From assembly GCA_947179485.1 (NCBI GenBank), contig OX359245.1, positions 70,729,067-70,793,066 on the forward strand: a DNA stretch of 64,000 bases, given 5' to 3'. Under the pieces are notes generated by a model, which was not told the DNA's origin, searched no databases, and worked only from the letters and a program-made list of their open reading frames with translations. Shown here one piece after another: positions 1 to 11,160 of the stretch; the first letter of the stretch is position 1, and every line of letters begins with the position of its first letter. This stretch comes from Allacma fusca. Taxonomy: Eukaryota > Arthropoda > Collembola > Symphypleona > Sminthuridae. The position numbers and the translations under genes were made by a program.

Positions 1-1731
1 CTTTATGCAATCCAGTTAGAATAACTACATCTAAATTTGTTGTTAAGAAACAGTTGTCACCGGAATTCATTGATAACAATATACCCCTGTAAATAAACTT
101 CCTTCGGTTTGACGTTAGAATAAATCCACTTCGAGAACTGCCTGCATCATTATGGGATTCGTTAAAAACAGTTTCTATTTCAATTACTCTATTAACAATT
201 GTGCTTTCGACCTCGTAATACTTTTTTAAAAAACTGCATATAATTTTCAAAATCAAATGCACTAAAATTGTCGAGGTTTCCAAAATTTAGTGCATCTGAA
301 GCAATATGTACTAATGTATGCACATTATAAGTAATAAATTCTTTTCCATAAAGATTCTTAGCTTCAATGACATACTGGCGAAGTAATTTCTCTGCTAATG
401 AATTATACGTATTACTAGCAGCTGCGGGAGACAAAAGAATGAAGACAGAAGCACTTAAGAGTAAAACGTGTTTGTAAAGTTTGTCAGGTAAATTATTTTT
501 TAAACAAATGGGGCCTGTATAGAGTACAAACATTCTATATTCAGTAGCCTTGAAGTGCTGCAACTCATTTAAACCCCTTGGTTTACGACTGAAGTCTGAA
601 GGAACAAAAGGTTTAAGCCGCAGCAGTATTTCAGATATCAGGCGAATATCTTTACTTGGAACTCTTACATTAAGAGGGCCTTTCACCCAGCAAAACAAAG
701 ATTTTCGCACAACGCCAAGGCATATAAGATGCATATAATCTGCCGGGAATTGTGAGAGCATTCCTATGTGTACTTTTGTCAAACAAGAAACACCAGTGTG
801 ATGATCCTCATGTATTTGATTCGCAAACAAGTCATCCGTTCGTAAGGGACAATTTAGATCCAAATAAACTACGCGATCTAACCAATCGCCTTCAACGTTG
901 CATTTTTCGCAAGCGTAATATGCATTGTGGCTTTTACAAGATTTTAGGAAGCTCCTAGCTGGAGCATCAGCTATGAAGCAACTAATTCTAATATTATACT
1001 TCATATTTCCATGAGAAATTCCATGTTTGTACAAATCTTCCATTTCCGAAACAAATTTTTCCAAATATACATTTAAACTGGTTGGTTTAGTTTTTCCATA
1101 AAAAAGTGCAATCAGAAACGGTTTTTGATTTTTTGATTGATTTAAAATGCCCATTAGAGGCCAAAATTGAAAATTATTACTCTTCGAAGCAGGAACTCCA
1201 TCGCAGCCAATTGAAACCGTTAAAAGATTTTCTAATGTTTGCTGCATTTTTGAAACTATTGGAAAAGTACATTTTTGTAATAAAGTTTGTTTTAAACGAG
1301 AGATAATATTAGAAAGTAGTAAAACTCGCCACCACAAATAAATTGAGTTTCGGTTGTTCTCGGTGTTCCTAACAGAGTACGGGCGCAACTGGGCAATTCA
1401 CTATCTGCATGACGTTTAAGTATTGACAAGAGGGAATCGACGGAACATTGTGTGACATTGTGCGTACACGCCCATTCTCTCAACTTATCACGTAGATTCA
1501 GAGAATTATCCGCATTGTCAACGTTTTCCTCATCCTCTGAATCGGAAAATACTATTGAATAATCATCACACTGCTCAACATATTCAACTGGTTTAACAAC
1601 AGCTGAATTGTTCTCGCTCGAAATTAAATTACTTGCTATTTGAACATTTTCATTTTTGTTTTCTACGAATTTGATTAAGCAACGATTCGGTCTCTATAAC
1701 AATTTTCCGTCGCTTTGACCTATAACTCATC
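1..1731 (-). pseudogene. CMC (EnSpm/Chapaev-like) transposase, frameshifted and cut by the window edge
   Basis: The protein begins near 1731 with a basic MSYRSKRRK stretch, then reads through an acidic linker to a domain with CSVDSLLSILKRH and LPSCARTLLGTPR, a pattern usual at the N-terminus of CMC-type transposases found across arthropods and cnidarians. A frame change near 1310 leads into the 192-1388 frame, which carries SIGCDGVPASKS, YYACEKCNVEG, the diagnostic DYMHLICLGVVRKSL and NVHTLVHIASDALNFGNLD, followed by FSAFDFENYMQ. Another frame change near 200-215 continues the protein to base 1, so the C-terminus lies outside. There is also a stop after QIRRKQK near the start. Known: these enzymes cut and paste DNA. 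Inferred: this copy is inactive. It sits directly downstream of the DUF4806-like gene on the same strand, the usual two-gene arrangement of the element. Confidence 0.75.
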
Positions 1732-1796
1732 CTTTTAAAAAACTACCTACTAACGTTAAGCTTATTACTAGATACTAACTATTACATGCCACTTTC

Positions 1797-3976
1797 ACTG
1801 CGGGACTTGCTCCTCAACGATGTTTTGAAGTTTCTTCCTAGCGGCTCTACCCCCATTACGATCTCCAGAGCCATCAAACCATCGTTGAATGCGTTTGTCA
1901 ATTTCGGCCTCAGTAGCCTGCTCACAGCTTGGAGAATTTGGCCGAACTGCAGCTAAATTTGTGAATTAAACTGTATAAATAAAAATAATAACTGTGCATA
2001 ATAATTTATTTTGAAATTTTGTATCACCGATTAAACAACTACGTAAGCGATGAGTTTTGAAGCAAATTTTCTTATTCAAGCCTGAAAAATTCACTCGTCT
2101 GGCCAATTCCGGAGAGATTAGTCTTTCAAGGATTCTGTTAACACAGTCCTTCAGATCCGATCCTCCAATACCACGCAAGTACACAGACTGAAAGGATTAA
2201 TTTGCGCTTATAATGTATACATATATGTAAAAGTGTACTTGCCAATTTAAGTATTCATGAAATGATTACAAGTTTCGTATGATTTTCCTGATTTTGGAGC
2301 CAGTGCTGCAGAGATGTTAAATCGCTTTCATTTGGGAGAGGAAGTTTAACTCCCAGAGGCAACTTCAATTCTTGCTCCTGCAAAGGCAAAGACACATTCC
2401 TAATGTAAGAGAAACGTGGTCAATATCCCTGGTAAGTTTAACCAGCTTCTCCAGGATCAGCGTTTCAAAATCTTGACAAAACCCAAGAAAAATGTATCAT
2501 TAAATTTACCTAATAATAAAATTAGTAAAATATGTTTGCTGATTGTGAGTACAATTTACAAATTCCAAAACTCAGTACGATTCATGTAGCGTCCTTTTTA
2601 TAGTTACCCTTAAAACATACTTTATTAGAAGTTAACTCTAAAGAACCAAAAACTTATTTATATGGTCAGCGGATTGAAGTTACCAAATATTGTTTCTGGA
2701 AAAACTGGTAAGGGCACTCTGACAGTTGAGGCATATATCATCGACCTAGCTCTTTAAAAATACATCGAGAGATATTAATCAACAACACAAGTAATTGTGT
2801 TATCAACACACAATTAATCAAACGTGTTAAAATTTATGTATCAAGCTAAAAATGTTACAACTATCGTACTAGATATTATCACACACTTGCCAGTTCTGAA
2901 ATCACTTATTATACATTGATTAACCAAGTCTCGTGTAAAGACAATGTAAGTCGTATATATTACATTTGGGAATTTAAAAATGTTTGCATACTTCGAAATT
3001 CCAAATGAAAATCTTGGAATTGCTGAATAAGTACACCAATCCTATCCGTCGTCTGATTTGAATGCTCAGGTTCAGGTGCAGCTGCATTCGGAAGATTTAA
3101 TTCTATAAACGTCGATGTCTCAGGTATTACAAGCAAATCCCTGTCAGAGTCTAATGGGACCGGGTGGAATTCCTCGTCTGAAACTACACCAAACTCATTT
3201 TTACATGCAAATTAATCTTTAAAAATATACGCGCAGCAATTGTTTTTTAGCTTTAATTATGATTTAATTAAAATATTGTACGTGAGTAATTTGTCTGAAA
3301 TATGTTTCCAATTTCATTGCCTGTATCCAACATAGATGCTGGCACGTTTTGTTACGGGTTTTCGTTCCATTCTAAACAGTCGCCAACCAAATCATTTGTA
3401 GCTTCTGGCGAAGTGAGTAAATTTTTGGGAAGCTTCACGTGTTGTTTTTGCACCTGGTTACGCAGAATTCTCGGCTGAGTTTGAATTGTTTCCACATCTG
3501 TTAATTCAAACTCACTTTCCTCTGTAGTTTTACTTGCTGCCTTTTCGGCTGCCTTTTTAGCCTGGAAGTAATTATCTGCAAAACGAAAAATTAATTCAGT
3601 AAACAATTAGCCTATTCAATTGCAACTTACAGTAGATACATATTGGGGTGAAAATTGATGTAGATACAGAACATTTCCTTTTTCCAACAATTATGTTTTG
3701 TTAAAATACTTCATATACGTGATTATAATTATTATAACAATGACAAAACCATATGTACATACCTGTACCAAGTAGGACTGTACAATCGTAAACTTTCCAG
3801 TTGATCCTGGGATTTTCGGTTGGTTCAGCTGCTTTTAAAATTAAGTGGGTCAACTTTACTTTTTCACTAACCCCCTTTGGCCAGTTACACTTGTTGTTGT
3901 TATTAAACAACCAATTATCTGGAACAACCTCCACCGTATTGTCTTTTGAGAACTCCACAACATAAAAAAATACCAT
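1797..3976 (-). CDS. DUF4806-like transposon accessory protein, about five to six exons
   Basis: Exon 1 (3763-3976) starts MVFFYVVEFSKDNTVEVVP, followed by the CNWP and INWKVYDCTVLLGT signatures of the N-terminal module that accompanies DUF4806 in transposon-borne genes. It ends at a GT donor, and exon 2 (about 3356-3575) continues in phase with DNYFQAKKAAEKAA and an acidic linker. Further coding blocks lie at about 3010-3175 (LLVIPETSTFIELNLPNAA), 2270-2385 (LPLGVKLPLPNESDLTSL), 1980-2180 (YLRGIGGSDLKDCVNRIL, the DUF4806 core with RRVNFSGLNKK) and 1797-1950, ending at a TGA. Exon joins after exon 2 are approximate; the exon 2/3 phase does not close with the donor I chose. The function of DUF4806 is unknown; a DNA-binding role for the mobile element is inference. 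The second copy at 12990-15069 is the same family. Confidence 0.65.
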
Positions 3977-4109
3977 TGCGATTCAATATCATACTTTCCG
4001 TTCCCGGTCAATTCGTGACACAGGCAGCCCAGTTTTACTTACAATGAGTGCACACACTACAACTAGTTAAAATAAAGGAAACCGGTGACCACGCTCAATC
4101 GTACTAATT

Positions 4110-4460
4110 CCATGAAATTATTACAAATCTAAAACGGCATGGAATGAAATTGCGCATGTCTGAAGTTGTTGTAACATAAATTGGCCCAGATCTGGGCCCG
4201 TACCAACGACTTTGTGTTGCTGGGACAGCACTGTCCCATCAAAAATTACCCGGCATTGGCCCATCGTAGATGTGCCAAAGTTGGCTTGTGCCTGGCATTG
4301 TTATGGCAAACCAGTGTTGTGCATTTACTGAACTGGTCCGTTACGGGATTTCTGCAAAAATCCTTGAACAGCACTCAGCCGTGATCTGTAGCTCCGAGCC
4401 AGATCAATGCCGAAACGCTTGGTTTCCTGGGGTGGCTATAGCTGAAGAGTATTTTCAGCT
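4110..4460. repeat. Subterminal region of the CMC element with a 16-bp perfect palindrome
   Basis: This lies just upstream of the DUF4806-like start codon. Bases 4183-4198 form the perfect palindrome GGCCCAGATCTGGGCC, and the following 100 bases hold several TTGGC/GCCAA words in both orientations (TTGGCCCA, CATTGGCCCA, AAGTTGGC). Dense short subterminal repeats are typical of CACTA/CMC ends, where the transposase binds. The exact terminus of the element was not found, and no target-site duplication could be defined because the other end is outside the window. Confidence 0.35.
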
Positions 4461-4579
4461 ATAGTTAAAATGGTCTGCATGCAGTCACCTCAAAAACAGT
4501 GGATTCATTGCATGGATTATTTGCGTGGATTTTACCTGGACACATTACCTGTACGTAGACAATTTTCATTTTATTAAAA

Positions 4580-4735
4580 TCGCTGTAGACTGATCATGCA
4601 ATAGCTAATTTGGTATCTTTAACGACTATGCTCTTACAAGGGAATATATTAAAGAGAACGCGAAATATTGTTCTGATCCCTCAATTAAAACACTAGCCTA
4701 ATTCAAACGAATGTGTATATTTAAATGCATACGAA
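4580..4735 (+). repeat. Dispersed repeat, upstream copy (pairs with 5495-5625)
   Basis: The stretch from GTAGAC through CTTTAACGAC(T/G)ATGCT, AAGGGAAT(A/G)T, GATCCCT(C/G)AATTAAAA and CTTATTCAAA-type words recurs about 0.9 kb downstream. Each copy is followed, a few hundred bases or less later, by a different minisatellite. No coding potential is visible. Confidence 0.5.
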
Positions 4736-4904
4736 ATACATAATGGACTAAGATTTTTGCTAAGGACTTTTGATAGGACTGAGGCTGATAGGGACTAACC
4801 CATGGATACTGCACGGCTGAGTGGACTGAATATTAGAATGCTACTTGGGATTATTAGAGTTAGACGACTTACCTGTACATAGACTCGTGTTCGGATATAT
4901 TCCC

Positions 4905-5012
4905 TCTGAATATTTTCCCACCGAACATATTCCCTCTGAATATTTTCCCTCCGAACATATTCCCTCTGAATATTTTCCCTCCGAACATATTCCCTCCTTG
5001 AGAGGAGATATT
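4905..5012 (+). repeat. 30-bp minisatellite
   Basis: About three and a half tandem copies of a 30-bp unit beginning TATTCCCTCTGAATATTTTC, separated by CC(A/T)CCGAACA. Each unit is itself two related halves (TATTCCCTC.GAA / TATTTTCCC.CCGAACA). Translations in several frames give repetitive open frames that are not genes. Confidence 0.85.
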
Positions 5013-5494
5013 CCCTCGGACTGTTGTATAAACATCCAATAAAATTAAGCTCATGATGGCAACCAAATCTAACAACCAATACATAATTCAGTACGGTAGG
5101 AATATCCAGTTTACCATGCTAAAAAGAAGCTAAGAGTGATGAATGAATGTGTTTTTGCTTTTTGAGGAGTTATTTATGTTAACCATTTTATTAGTTCTAT
5201 TTATAATTACCCGATAGTAAAAGCAATAATTCAGTTACAGAAGAAAATAGTACGGATAATATTTCAGGCATAAAAATATCTACGAGTATAGCTACATAAT
5301 TACTCTTGAATGAAATAAAGAAGACAATATTGAACGGCTTTTATAAACTCAGTGTGGTTGTTATATACATACCTGTACTTCTTGATTCTGCATTATATTT
5401 CGCAGCCTAGAATCAATGGAAATACTATTCTTCTTCCTTCCAGGAAGAATGTCTTCCATAACCTTTTGGCATTCCAGTAGACGTGGGTTTAATA

Positions 5495-5625
5495 TGCAGT
5501 AGACAATTTGATCTCTTTAACGACGATGCTGTCGCAAGGGAATGTGTGGAACGGTAAATATTATTTGGATCCCTGAATTAAAATACCGGCCTTATTCAAA
5601 TGAATCTCAATATTTACATGTACAT
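5495..5625 (+). repeat. Dispersed repeat, downstream copy (pairs with 4580-4735)
   Basis: Diverged direct copy of the 4580-4735 repeat, lying immediately before the 33-bp minisatellite. The pair suggests one repeat family that carries, or inserts next to, tandem arrays. Confidence 0.5.
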
Positions 5626-5658
5626 TATTATACATTTTGCTCCTTATGCGTTTAAACA

Positions 5659-5932
5659 ACCTATACGTATAGATGATTATACGTTTAGATACCTTATACG
5701 TATAGATGATTATACGTTTAGATACCTTATACGTATAGATGATTATACGTTTAGATACCTTATACGTATAGATGATTATACGTTTAGATACCTTATACGT
5801 ATAGATGATTATGCGTTTAGATACCTTATACGTATAGATGATTATGCGTTTAGATACCTTATACGTTTAGCTCATTATGCGTATAACTCTATGCGTTTAG
5901 CTGTTATACGTTTAGCTCTTTATGCGTTTAGC
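5659..5932 (+). repeat. 33-bp minisatellite
   Basis: About six tandem copies of a 33-bp unit (TATACGTATAGATGATTATA then CGTTTAGATACCT), the last two with GCG replacing ACG, trailing into degenerate TACGTTTAGCT / TGCGTTTAGCT units to 5932. Because 33 is a multiple of three the array stays open in frame and gives an 11-residue repeating peptide. I regard this as a translation artefact, not a gene. Confidence 0.9.
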
Positions 5933-5935
5933 TAG

Positions 5936-7320
5936 GATACCGTTTTTTCCATCAGTTTGAACAAATTCAGTAATTTCATTGTCATTTTATGGGTAATTTT
6001 ACATGTTGAGGTTAAGATGGACTATTTTTGGCACCTTCTCAAATGGTATTCTTCCCTTCCAAATAGACCACACAGAATGAACTTCATAAATTTCCCTGGA
6101 TGGTTTCACTGCAGACAAAACTGATCCACAAAGGCTTCGATTTCCGAAATTTGCAAAAAATTCAATTTTACTGTAGAATATCAGTAGAAACGGGAAAGCC
6201 TTAAATTTCAGGAAACCACAATTTCATGCTTTTAAACAAGAAAACGTTTTCACAGATGGTTTATGTTGCGACTCTACAATTGAACTTTGAAATAGCCAGA
6301 ACTGTAGATACACACGTACATATGTGCATTCCCTAAGTTAACTAATGTGAATAGTGAAATGCTTTCGAATTGTTGAATTCCAAAATTTAGAACTTGACGA
6401 GCATGCAACTCTAAAATTATCACTGCTAACAGCCGCTGTAACATTGAGTATAGACTGTCATGTGTGAATGTATACAAAAAAGGATGAAGGTATTTCGTGA
6501 AGCTTTTTATTTCTCTAATAAGTCCTTTCTGTAATTTACACAACCCAGCACTGTTTATGGTATCTATTTATATTATTGATGTATTTTTGCTGTACTGGTT
6601 CGTCCTATTATTGAGTGGTCCCTCAGAAAAGGTAATTACCTCAGGGAAATATGGCACTGGTGTTACTAATTTCCTTAGTCCCCTGGGCTGAATTAACATT
6701 CACAAGTATTAGTGATAATCCTCTGGTTCATAGAATTTTTACAAAATTATTTTAATAGTCAGCTCTGGACAGTACACTTCTATTAACAGCATGCTATCTT
6801 AACTTTAAAAATACAATTTAAGCCATTCTTTACTATTCTTGGAGGAATATCCATTGTAAGAATTTTGTTACAAGCAATGAAACTGTTGCAGGAATTTTCT
6901 TTGAGGATTAGAAACAGAAGCTTACATGCTTTCAAATAGAAAAGACCCGCAGCTGGAACTTTAAAAGGGTCGAGAGGACATTCTCCGAAATATTTTTTAA
7001 CATTTATTTCGGGAAATTACAAGTAATACAGTGGTGTGCACTGATACTTCTATATCCAGGCTGCATAAGTATATATGTATGTATGTATGTATATATTATT
7101 ACATTTACATATGTGTCCCCTCACAACATATAACATTTGTACATCAGAATTCAGTTGCTTTTCGAATCGATTTAAATATTCCATATAGGACTGTTTCTAA
7201 TGAATGAAAATGACTTTTGACAGCACTAAAAACTTATAATGTGTGATGAAGTTGTCGGACTCGAGCAACTTTTTTGTAGGATTTGACAATTAATTTTTGG
7301 TGTATCGTACAGTCGTAGTA
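5936..7320. other. Non-coding stretch downstream of the receptor gene
   Basis: No supported gene. Holds an ATGT microsatellite at 7073-7100 and otherwise low-complexity AT-rich sequence. Confidence 0.6.
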
Positions 7321-7333
7321 CTAACTGCAGGGT

Positions 7334-8957
7334 TCATTTAAGAACCAGAAGATCAACGGTGGATTCAGTGATGAACTTGAACATCGTAAGGACCATGCCA
7401 TAATCAACGTAGTAGAATGACCCAATGTTAACTCTGATTGATTTAGAGCTCCGGAGAAATTTCGTGATGAGTTTTGACCCACCTTGACCATCTTGGGAAG
7501 CTTTTGAGTGCTTCCCTTGACCACACATCCACCTTAGCCAGGACGGTAAAAGTGACCGCCAAAAACAAAACTATTTCACTGGCGCCAACAAACGCAACGA
7601 AGGATAAAGTCCCACTGAGCTTTATAACCATGTAAATGAAGTGAACACTCCAAATTAAAAATAACCATTGGGAGACTGGAAGGACAAGTGGGGCGTAAAT
7701 GTTTAAACTGTTGATGTTCAAGATTTGCAGTTCCCGGTAGAGCTTCATGACATTTGATTCCATTCTTAAGCTGCTCCTCGTTTTGTAGGTGCTTCTCCCA
7801 AGCCTAGAATATTTAATATAAATCAAATAGAAAGTCCTCCTTAAAAATATTGTAGTGTAATCTAACAAAAATTCAACAGCTTTGCTATTATCACATCTAA
7901 AATCAAAACATAATTAATTATAAAATACTATCCAAAGAATAAATGCTCGTTATAAAGTAAATTCAAAGTGTGAAGGGTTGTAAATGCTTAGCCACATATT
8001 TGGGGTTCCAGGTATATGTCCTTACTCCAGCTCGTCCATGACTTCCAGAATAGAAAACACATAGTCGATGTGAGGAAACGAGTATAAATACATGGTTGTA
8101 AACCATGTGAGAACGTAGTGCATGAACATTACTTGTAGGAGAGCCATTAAGGGTATGTGCCAATGCAAGGGCAGATCGAGTAAGAAAGAACTGAGTAAAA
8201 TTGGATTCCCAGAGAAGAACATGGGAATCAGAATAAGCATGAATATAGTAAATACGCTTAGAATAACAAACACAAAAATGGACATCCCTGCTTTATCCTT
8301 CACTATGCTATCAATTCCAGAATTTCCTTCCGCTTTCAGCAGATACTTCTCTCGAAATTAAAATGAAAAATTTACAATTGTTTTGTAGTACTTTTTTTAA
8401 TTATCGTTAACTAAAATAAAATTATCATTAAGTTACATACTGGTTAGTGCGTGCATAAATTTATTAATTTTTTTAGTTACCGTTGCTAACCAAATTACAA
8501 TTATTATTGATTGAAAAACTGGTATGTGTGTGCATAAATTAGCTTGCAGTTAAAAACATTTATGTAATTATTATTTGCAAATGAATTTACTAAACTCCTT
8601 CCCAAACTTTAGGTATTGAGAATGGAACTGTGGGAACTCATAACGAACCCGGATGTTATTTATATTCTTAATTACCGGATAGATACTGCACAATGTCATG
8701 CCAATTCCAATCATGAGGTGGCTGGTATTTAAATGGGATTCACGTTTCTTCTGTGCCAGTTGCAAAGTTCGAAGGCCGAACCAAATGAAAATCGTGATGG
8801 CTGCAATAAAATTATAAGCGGAAGTAACATAACGCAATCTACTCATGGATATTCTAATACTTTTGCTTGTCCCATCCCACCAATAGGGAAGATTGCCCAA
8901 GTAAGTTCCCAATTTGTACCCTAGAAAGAAAAATTGTTCAGCAAGTGGCCCTAACAT
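7334..8957 (-). pseudogene. Gustatory-receptor-like seven-transmembrane protein, three exons, one 1-nt frameshift
   Basis: Exon 1 8591-8957 starts MLGPLAEQFFFLGYKLGTYL and holds LPYWWDG plus membrane segments. Exon 2 8026-8350 has at least three hydrophobic helices (MSIFVFVILSVFTIFMLILI and two more). Exon 3 7334-7896 has helices 5-7 and ends with IGSFYYVDYGMVLTMFKFI and ESTVDLLVLK. Introns 8351-8590 and 7897-8025 have GT donors (GTAAGG for the second) and AG acceptors, and phases close. Total coding length is 1255 nt, one more than 418 codons; the extra base lies in the GGG at 7478-7480 between REALKSFPRWSRW and SKLITKFLRSSKSIR. The order of parts and the C-terminal signature fit arthropod gustatory/odorant receptor-type channels, ligand unknown. 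It is either a very young pseudogene, a strain allele or a sequencing error. The 240-bp intron contains a short direct repeat (GTGCATAAATT). Confidence 0.7.
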
Positions 8958-9424
8958 TTTGATAAATTTCGTTGTCCAAAACAGTTAATATTAATTTTCT
9001 GTGTTAACAGGAAACCAGGAAAAATAGGAAGAAAAACTTTGAGGGATGTGACACGAGTCTAAAGCATGTTTTTAAAACTCAGTGGCTTTCAATACATATG
9101 GTATGGCAAAACCCGTTACATACCTGGGCTAGGAATAATTAATATTAATTTGATTGCAAAGTTCTGTTTCTCAAATCGATTTTAATTACGGGACTCTCAT
9201 CGTCTTTGGCTAATTCACCTTACCACGACATGCTGTCAATCAAGGTCCTGCTTTGTGAATACAGTTGATTTCCTTAGAACGGAGCCTGATTGAGAATTTA
9301 TTCTCAAAAAGGGGAAACTAACTTTGACGTATCTAATCACATCGCCCTTCAGGGGTAGTCCTTCTTGGAAAATCTGATGCTTAACTGAATCAATTTCTAG
9401 TCCTTATATAATGGAGGTGAGGTT
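8958..9424. other. Upstream flank of the receptor gene
   Basis: No ORF or repeat recognised; would contain the receptor promoter, but I see no convincing TATA box. Confidence 0.4.
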
Positions 9425-9432
9425 GTAAGGAA

Positions 9433-10250
9433 CAGAGCTTCTGCCGGGGACAGGGGACGGGACGTCGGGACACTGGACGGACCGGTCCCCATGTCGTAAT
9501 CGGGACGGGACGGGGACAAAAAAATTGTCCCAATTATATTCGGGACGGGACGGGGACAAAACAAATTGTCCCCACTATATTCGGGACGGGGACAAAAACA
9601 ATTGTTCCCATTATATTCGCGACATGCTTTTTGGTCGTGTATATAACGTGACGGGACGAGCAAGCATAGCAGAACAAGGATAACGTTTCAGCTTTAATGC
9701 TCATGAGTAAACTATTCTGTGAACACTATTTCACCGAATGTAAGACATTCGATTTTAGGTTGTAGAAAATGAGGCTTGTTGCTCAAAAAATTCAGGAAGA
9801 ATCTTGAAGCCACAATTCTATAAATGTGTTTTTATGTGTTTGGTATAAATATTGTTTGTACGAAATTTTCCTCATGTTCGAATTTTCAGTATGAGAATGT
9901 CGACAACTGTTTTCAGTAATTATCGGGACGGTACAGGAATTTTGTTCACATGCCACGATTTTCAGGACCGGAGGCAATATTTTTTTTTAATTTTGGGGAC
10001 GGGACGGGGACAACGTTTTTTATAAATTTTTGGGGACGGGACGGGGACAAGATTTTTGTCCCCATGTCCCGACTTTCGGGACGGGACCAGGGACAACGTT
10101 TTTAAAAATTTTTGGGGACGGGACGGGGACATGGTTTTTGTCCCCGTGTCCCGATTGACGGGACGGGACTGGGGACAAAGGTTTTTAAAAAATATCGGGA
10201 CGGGACGGGACGGGGACGGGACAATAATTTTGTCCCCAATAGAAGCTCTG
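9433..10250. mobile_element. Non-autonomous hAT-type element made of CGGGAC repeats
   Basis: The ends are inverted: CAGAGCTTCT at the left and AGAAGCTCTG at the right. They fit the hAT terminal pattern YAGNG. The element is flanked on both sides by a perfect 8-bp duplication GTAAGGAA (9425-9432 and 10251-10258), the size made by hAT transposases. The inner arms are arrays of GGGACGGGACGGGGACAA-like units, on the left separated by ATTATATTCG/AATTGT and on the right by TTTTTAAAAATTTTTGG. The middle (9660-9960) is ordinary AT-rich sequence. There is no transposase. A 183-bp member of the same family is at 50434-50616. Long open frames through the CGGGAC arrays are artefacts. Confidence 0.88.
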
Positions 10251-10258
10251 GTAAGGAA

Positions 10259-11160
10259 TGTGAACTGTACATAACACAAGTTATACAAATTATAATTAAT
10301 TATTTCTTTCCGAAAACACGTTATGTATGCTTACATATAGATATCTACATGTACGCATATAAATGTATTAATTTAATGTTGTTGATTTGTGGACCTTAGA
10401 CTGTTTCAATTCATTTTACTCCAGATTTTCAGTATAGCAGCTATCCTTCCTGGCTTTCCCGATGACAAGAATATGCTGGAGAATTCTATAGTCCGAAGCT
10501 TATTTTATGACATTACGATAAATTTAATAAAGACAGAAATAAGCTTGTAAGTGTCAGCTCTCAATACCGAGTTTTTTTTGTATACCTAACAATTTTGCAA
10601 AATATCTATTGACATGAGGTAATGAAGTCAGGAAATAATGTTTCGTGCTTTTGAAAGAAATTATCTCATCCATCAAACGTAAGCACTCCCTATTAACATT
10701 ATATTTTTACGAGAAAGAATATTAAACTCTGTCGATATAAAAAATATTAAAATAACAAATTATTTATATCTACTTTATTTATTTTATTTTATTTAGAATT
10801 TATACCAATTATCGAGCAAAAAAACATTTGGACTAATTTCAATCTACACCAAACATAATTTCCACCCATTCAGTTCCTTTTCCCCAGTGACCTTTGACCT
10901 TAAAGATTTTATCCATGAGTGACCCTCGCCTTACAGTAATTCATAATGAAATAAAATCAATTTAGAAAAAACCTGTATTTACGCCAGTTTCAATGTCACT
11001 TCTTCATACGCATTAAATTATGCATCACTGTATTCCGTTTGGGGGTTTAAAACAGTGCACAATTCAGTACGGCTCTTAATAATTTTTTCTATAAATGTAA
11101 TACAGAATTATGAATAAAATTCCGGACAATTCTTCACTATTGAAGACAGGACTATATACT
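10259..11160. other. Non-coding stretch
   Basis: AT-rich, with an ATTTT-rich low-complexity patch at 10765-10800. From about 11100 it resembles the sequence 3' of the second GPCR copy near 61450. Confidence 0.5.

Noticed and set aside
5600..5935. 111-codon ORF with an 11-residue repeat
   Set aside because: It is the translation of a 33-bp minisatellite; a period divisible by three keeps any frame open.
9397..10399. Several open frames on both strands through the CGGGAC arrays
   Set aside because: GC-rich tandem repeats of a MITE bounded by 8-bp duplications; no start context or domain.
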